36,355 nucleotides of DNA from the NCBI GenBank assembly GCA_016180655.1, contig JACPAT010000119.1:1-36355 (forward strand), written 5' to 3'. Shown piece after piece: positions 32,966-36,355 of this stretch (position 1 is the stretch's first letter; every line of letters starts with the position of its first letter). The notes beneath the pieces were generated by a model. That model was not told the origin of the DNA, ran no database searches, and was given only the letters and a program-made list of their open reading frames with translations. The stretch comes from Candidatus Methylomirabilota bacterium. GTDB taxonomy: Bacteria; Methylomirabilota; Methylomirabilia; Methylomirabilales; 2-02-FULL-66-22. A program made the translations under genes and the position numbers.

Positions 32966-33600
32966 GGCCGCCGCGCCCCCACCCTCTGCCCCCGGCCCGG
33001 GGCGCCGCGGAGGCTCCGGACCATGAGCATGATCTTCGCCGACATCTCCAGCGTGGTGGTGATCGAGAGCGCCTCTTCCAGGCTGCGACCCACCGCGAAG
33101 CTCCCGTGCCTCGCCACGATCACGATCCGATGGTCGCGGAGGTGGGCGGCCGCCCGGCGCCCCACTTCGGGAGACGCCACGGCGCGCCTCGCCCGGATCA
33201 CCGGAACCTCGCGAAGCAGGATGGCCCCCTCCGAGTCCAGGGGGATGAACCGATCCGTCACGAAGGAGAGCGCGATCGCCGAGGGGGGATGCGCGTGGAC
33301 GATCGCCTCCACCCCGGCGGTCGCATAGATGGCCAGGTGCGCCGGCAGTTCCATGGAGGCCCGCGGATGGCCAGGCTTGCCCGGGTGAAGCGGCGTCTCC
33401 ACGATATCCTCAGCCTCCAGGTGGTCCAGCCTCGACCCGGTCCGGGTGATGAATACACGGCCGTCCCGCCGGAGGCTGAGATTCCCCGCATGCAGGGAGA
33501 GCAGGCCGAGCGCCATCAGGTCCCGACCGACCCCCTGGAACTCCTTCACAATTGCCGCTCTTGTGTGTTGACGGCCCATCTCAGCAAAACCTGAAAGCAT
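32962..33600 (-). CDS. Class II aldolase/adducin family protein
   Basis: 212 residues. Zinc ligands are all visible: the Glu in RASMELPAHLAIY, HAH in VHAHPPSAIAL, and the later His in VARHGSFAVG. This is the fuculose-phosphate/ribulose-phosphate aldolase-epimerase fold; the exact sugar substrate cannot be told. AGNLSLRRDGRVFITRTGSRL is the phosphate-binding region. Start ATG 33600 or ATG 33579; neither has a strong ribosome site. A clean promoter lies at 33641-33669, and the phosphate transporter gene overlaps the stop. Confidence 0.85.
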   Translation of the reverse strand: MLSGFAEMGRQHTRAAIVKEFQGVGRDLMALGLLSLHAGNLSLRRDGRVFITRTGSRLDHLEAEDIVETPLHPGKPGHPRASMELPAHLAIYATAGVEAIVHAHPPSAIALSFVTDRFIPLDSEGAILLREVPVIRARRAVASPEVGRRAAAHLRDHRIVIVARHGSFAVGRSLEEALSITTTLEMSAKIMLMVRSLRGAPGRGQRVGARRP

Positions 33601-33640
33601 CCACTGAGCCCTGAGGCCTCAAGTCATTGAAAACTGGCTC

Positions 33641-33669
33641 TGTGTAGCACATCCATCCCCCGCTGTCAA
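33641..33669 (-). promoter_or_regulatory. Sigma-70 promoter for the aldolase / Na-Pi transporter operon
   Basis: On the minus strand, TTGACA (33669-33664), 17 bp, TACACA (33646-33641) preceded by TGC, giving an extended -10. It lies about 40 bp before ATG 33600. Confidence 0.65.
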
Positions 33670-33744
33670 GGACGCCAGATCGCGGAGGATTCGCTGCGAG
33701 GGATCGCTTCCGGCCCGGGAGGGATCGCCGCCGGTTGCATCGCC

Positions 33745-34647
33745 TTACCCGATCCCCGTCGGTTGCCTGTCGGCGAGCCGGGCAAGCTTCGCGATGATCG
33801 GCGGGATGAGCCGCGTGGCGAGGTCGGTCCGGGAGCCCCCACCCAGGACGACCAGGAGCTTCCCCCCGCACACGCGTCCGGCCGTCTCCAGCATCACATC
33901 GGCGATGCCGAGGTACGCCGCCAAGGTCAACCCGAGGTCCCCGTAATCCCCCCGATGGGTGTCGAAGCCGAAGTACCAGACGATCAGGTCCGGCCGGAAC
34001 CGGTCGGCACGCGCCGGGAACGCCTGGCGCACCAGCGCCAGATACGCCTCGTCGGGGGGGCCATCCAGGCTCCAGGGGTCCGGGGCACCCACGTCCAGCT
34101 TGGTCCCGTCCGCAGACGCGGAGTCCGAGTCGCAGACACAGACGTGCAGGACCTCCGGGTCCGCCGCCACCAGATCCCGCGTCCCGTCGGCGTGATGCGC
34201 ATCCGTGTCCAGGATGGCCACGCGGCACAGCCGCCCGGTCCGCCGCGCCTGCCGCAGCGCGATCACCACGTCGTTGAAGCAGCAGTAGCCCCCGAAGAAA
34301 TTCCGCCCGGCGTGATGCCCGCCCGCGCCGATGAAGCAGAAGGCGTTGGCGAGTTCTCCGGCGGCGACCCGCCCCATCGCCTCCACGACGCCTCCCACGG
34401 AGACGCGCGCCGTGGATCAGAGGGGGTCCGCCTCCACCTGGGGGATCAGGCCCGGCTCGTGGGCCAGCAGGATCAGCGCATCCGTGGCCGGGGGGCACTC
34501 GCAGAGGGTAACGTGGGGGTGCCGGAGGAGCGGGTCGAGGGCCGCAGGGAAATCGGCAAGCCGCCGCCCCGTCGTCAGATAGCTCCGCCGGCTGAAGGAC
34601 GGATGGTAGTAGATCCCGGTGTTCCCACCGGTGGCCTGCACGCCCAT
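33745..34647 (-). CDS. Histone-deacetylase-like (AcuC/HDAC fold) protein with an in-frame TGA at codon 77
   Basis: 300 codons if the TGA (34419-34417) is read through. Both sides are one protein: before it TGIYYHPSFSRRSYLTTGRRL, after it STARVSVGGVVEAM, GAGGHHAGRNFFGGYCCFND, LDTDAHHADGTRDL and WYFGFDTHRGDYGD. The HDAC metal ligands (DxH and the later Asp) are present, but the usual catalytic Tyr of GGY is replaced in VVLGGGSRTDLA. So it may bind metal with altered activity. The TGA is best read as a nonsense mutation. Re-start at GTG 34398 or selenocysteine are weaker options; a CCACGG/CCGTGG hairpin follows but is too close to the TGA for a standard SECIS. Start ATG 34647 with AAGGA upstream. 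Confidence 0.7.
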
Positions 34648-34687
34648 CGGATCCTTCTGCCCACCGCCCTCCACCGCCCGCCCCGCC

Positions 34688-35227
34688 CTATCCCGCGAAG
34701 GCCTGCATCATGACCGGGGCAGCCGCGCTCGCAAGGCGCTCCAGGAGTTGCTGGTCTTCGGGGCGAAAGTCCGGTCCCGCTTCCGCGGGACTCCTCCCGC
34801 GACGGCTGATCTCGATCACCGCCTGCGGCTTTCCCTCCGGACCATTCACGGCAACCGCCAGGAGTTTCTGGATGTCCCGGGGGACGGTCTCTTTGATCCG
34901 GATCCGCTCGTAGATTCCCAGGTGGGGCACGTCCCGCACGGTGTTCATCAGGACGCTCCGTCCCGTCTGGATCACGCGGCCGGCCAGGCTGGAGACCGTG
35001 ATGGGAAACGTATTCCGGCCCCCCTCGGCCAGCTCGGATGGGTACACGAACCGGAGCATGGTCCGCTCCCGGTTGAGCACCAGGATGGCCAACCCGTCGG
35101 GTTGGAGGGAGAAGGCCCTGGACAGCGTGGAGCTGAGGGCCTCCAGGACGTGCTCGCGCTGCGCGGCCGGGGGCTTGCCCGCCGCCGCCTCCAGGAGGAG
35201 GCCCAGTCCCCGCTCCAGCTCGTGCAT
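34688..35227 (-). CDS. GAF domain protein
   Basis: 179 residues, essentially one GAF domain: LEALSSTLSRAFSLQPDGLAILVLN, then RFVYPSELAEGGRNTFPITVSSLAGRVIQTGRSVLMNTV, and QKLLAVAVNGPEGKPQAVIEI. A DFRPEDQQLLERLASAAAPVM helix closes it. It is probably a cytoplasmic sensor of a small ligand. No output domain is attached, so it would work on a partner. Start ATG 35227 with GGAGGGGAGCC upstream. It lies 40 bp before the HDAC-like gene. Confidence 0.85.
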   Translation of the reverse strand: MHELERGLGLLLEAAAGKPPAAQREHVLEALSSTLSRAFSLQPDGLAILVLNRERTMLRFVYPSELAEGGRNTFPITVSSLAGRVIQTGRSVLMNTVRDVPHLGIYERIRIKETVPRDIQKLLAVAVNGPEGKPQAVIEISRRGRSPAEAGPDFRPEDQQLLERLASAAAPVMMQAFAG

Positions 35228-35275
35228 GGCTCCCCTCCCTCGCGCCTTGCCCCCTCGGACCGGAACCCCCGGCCC

Positions 35276-35368
35276 CTACCGGTCCTGCAACGCGCCCACG
35301 ATCTCCGTAAGGATATGCCGATGCACCCGCTCCCCCAGGGCCCGGGATGCCCTGGAGGCGTCCTCCAT
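35276..35368 (-). CDS. Possible 30-residue peptide
   Basis: ATG 35368 to TAG 35276 encodes an amphipathic-looking peptide with many Arg and Glu (MEDASRASRAL, then HRHILTEIVGALQDR). It fills the gap between the zinc-binding hypothetical and the GAF gene on the same strand. No ribosome site of note; it may be chance or a remnant. Confidence 0.25.
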   Translation of the reverse strand: MEDASRASRALGERVHRHILTEIVGALQDR

Positions 35369-35390
35369 CACGCCGGACGGATGTCCCGGC

Positions 35391-35678
35391 TCACGGCAGG
35401 CTCTCGGGCAGGGGGAGGTTCAAGGGATTTGCCAGGTACCGGACTCGGCAGGCGCGACAGACCAGGTGCACTTCCTCGTGGAAGACCTCCTGCATCAGCT
35501 CGTCCGGATCCGCCTCCTCCATGGCCGCCACCAGCTCGTGCAGGCGCGCCTCCAGTTCCTCGGCCGTCTCCACGTGGGGCAGGACCCCGTCGAAATCGGC
35601 GTAGACCTGGATCTTCACCTCATAGGCCAGGCCGCCGTCCGGCATCTCCTTGCCGCACTTCTCGCACGACTTACTCAC
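35391..35678 (-). CDS. Zinc-ribbon-like hypothetical protein
   Basis: 95 residues. An N-terminal CEKCGKEMPDG and a later CRACRVRY give two CxxC pairs, so one zinc is likely held. The central region is very acidic (VETAEELEARLHELVAAMEEADPDELMQEVFHEEVH). No family name recognised. The GTG start at 35678 is a choice among few; upstream is a hairpin and the GNAT gene. Confidence 0.7.
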   Translation of the reverse strand: MSKSCEKCGKEMPDGGLAYEVKIQVYADFDGVLPHVETAEELEARLHELVAAMEEADPDELMQEVFHEEVHLVCRACRVRYLANPLNLPLPESLP

Positions 35679-35742
35679 GAGCGCCCCCGCTGGCCGCTGG
35701 GCCCGCTGACCTTCTTCTTCGAATCACACCTCACGCATTCCG

Positions 35743-35799
35743 CCCCCACCCAGCCCTCCCCTCCGCCTCCGGCGGACGGGGGAGGGTCTGGGAGGGGGG
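35743..35799. terminator. Long GC-rich hairpin between GNAT and zinc-ribbon genes
   Basis: CCCAGCCCTCCCC...CCGCC and GGCGG...GGGGAGGGTCTGGG (35749-35792) pair with one or two mismatches, extended on both sides by C- and G-runs. It starts 4 bp after the minus-strand GNAT stop. No T-run, so it is either a strong RNA hairpin or one copy of a dispersed repeat. Confidence 0.45.
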
Positions 35800-35802
35800 G
35801 CC

Positions 35803-36225
35803 TCACGTCTCCCGAATGAGGGCGGTCTCGTCGCAGCAGGCGAATTTTGCGCACTTGATGCAATCCTTCCAGATCTTCTGCGGCAGCTCCCGCTTGTCGA
35901 TGCTGCGGAATCCCAGCTTCTCGAAGAACCCCGGACGATAGGTGAGGGCGAAGACCCGTCGGACCCCGAGGCTCGCCGCCTCCACGAGACACGCGTTGAC
36001 CAGGGTCGCGCCCAGGCCCTTGCCCCCATGGGCTTCCTGGACGGCCAGGGAGCGGACCTCCGCCAAGTCTTCCCAGTACACCGAGAGGGCGCAGATCCCC
36101 ACCACCTCTCCGTCCACCTGGCAGACGAAGAAGTCCCGCAGATGCTGGTAGAGCTCGTTCAGGGTTCGCGGCAGGAGGTCTCCCCGCACGGCAAAGTGCG
36201 CCACCAGCTTCTGGATGGCGGGCAC
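35803..36225 (-). CDS. GNAT N-acetyltransferase, ArgA-like short form
   Basis: At least 140 residues. The acetyl-CoA motif reads VRSLAVQEAHGGKGLGATLVNACLVEA, followed by FALTYRPGFFEKLGF. The C-terminus KDCIKCAKFACCDETALI has the Cys-rich end typical of short, stand-alone N-acetylglutamate synthase-like enzymes, the first step of arginine synthesis. Homology appears to continue upstream (LIRKARAED to about 36252), but there is no standard start there; upstream the frame enters a heptamer repeat. The GTG at 36225 is a formal start only, and the 5' end is uncertain. Confidence 0.8.
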   Translation of the reverse strand: MPAIQKLVAHFAVRGDLLPRTLNELYQHLRDFFVCQVDGEVVGICALSVYWEDLAEVRSLAVQEAHGGKGLGATLVNACLVEAASLGVRRVFALTYRPGFFEKLGFRSIDKRELPQKIWKDCIKCAKFACCDETALIRET

Positions 36226-36264
36226 GTCCTCCGCCCGCGCCTTCCGGATCAGCGGAGACGGCGC

Positions 36265-36296
36265 AATTTCGGATTGCGGATTGCGGATTGCGGATG
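36265..36296. repeat. Heptamer repeat tract, GCAATCC type
   Basis: Tandem ATTTCGG and ATTGCGG units just upstream of the GNAT gene. Read in the GNAT frame they give IRNPQSEI, nearly the same peptide as at the ppsR start. Confidence 0.75.
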
Positions 36297-36305
36297 TGGC
36301 GGCTC

Positions 36306-36351
36306 GGCGCCCGCCTGCCTGCGCCGCCTTCGTCGCGGCAGGCAGGGCGCC
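36306..36351. repeat. GC-rich hairpin at the window end
   Basis: GGCGCCC and GCCTGCC (36306-36319) pair with GGCAGGC and GGGCGCC (36337-36351) with a one-base bulge. Its relation to a gene beyond the window cannot be seen. Confidence 0.5.
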
Positions 36352-36355
36352 CGGC

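Noticed and set aside
31316-33328. 670-codon plus-strand frame
   Set aside because: Antisense to the Na/Pi transporter and aldolase genes; composition is that of a mirror frame.
10183-36296. CRISPR array
   Set aside because: The repeated units are only 7 bp without spacers, and no cas genes are present.

Overview
The window is a GC-rich chromosomal stretch from a Gram-negative-type bacterium. It carries a periplasmic solute-binding protein with a twin-arginine-like signal, an HtrA protease, a SurA/PpiC-type chaperone and a TlpA-like thioredoxin. Gene content and style suggest an uncultivated lineage such as Candidatus Rokubacteria/Methylomirabilota (NC10); this is an impression from protein style, not a placement. 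Most genes lie on the minus strand in tight, often overlapping operons. One five-gene block (4987-9680) is on the plus strand.

Layout. 1-4576 (minus): a partial zinc-finger anti-sigma-like gene; a MOSC gene broken by an internal deletion; a TatT-like repeat lipoprotein-type gene; an extended SDR with a one-base frameshift; a family 2 glycosyltransferase of the rSAM/selenodomain-associated type; and a TlpA-like thioredoxin whose first active-site cysteine codon is TGA with a SECIS-like hairpin, a likely selenoprotein. 4987-9680 (plus): two polar amino acid ABC permeases, their binding protein, an amidohydrolase and a DSD1-type PLP enzyme, reading as uptake and breakdown of an unknown amino-acid-like compound. 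9782-18777 (minus): a zincin, rhomboid, HD-domain exoribonuclease, Pcm, acyl-CoA ligase, FbaB, then HD-GYP response regulator, GAF-GGDEF cyclase and sigma-70 factor in one run. 18854-25497 (minus): HtrA, a DUF4388/pseudopilin fusion, a large TPR membrane protein, DUF1844 and a SAM hydroxide adenosyltransferase. A tRNA-Leu(CAG) with its own promoter and terminator sits at 25555-25641.

25735-28561 (minus) is the most unusual operon. A protein with a C-terminal ubiquitin-conjugating E2-like motif overlaps by 4 bp a JAMM/JAB isopeptidase gene, followed within 10 bp by a PpiC isomerase and a tiny two-TM protein, all behind one good sigma-70 promoter. No E1 or ubiquitin-like gene is seen here. 28690-36355 (minus): GalT, a lone Lrp ligand-binding domain, the PEP synthase regulator PpsR, a Na/Pi cotransporter-PhoU protein, class II aldolase, a histone-deacetylase-like protein interrupted by an in-frame TGA, a GAF protein, a zinc-binding hypothetical and a GNAT acetyltransferase.

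Intergenic DNA is rich in structure: several tracts of 7-bp repeats (CCAATGA, GAAATCC, GCAATCC and GCAGAAG types), a 127-bp near-perfect hairpin, a compound palindrome and a possible structured RNA. Candidate promoters share the pattern TTGAC(A/G/T), 16-18 bp, TA(G/C/A)-rich -10.
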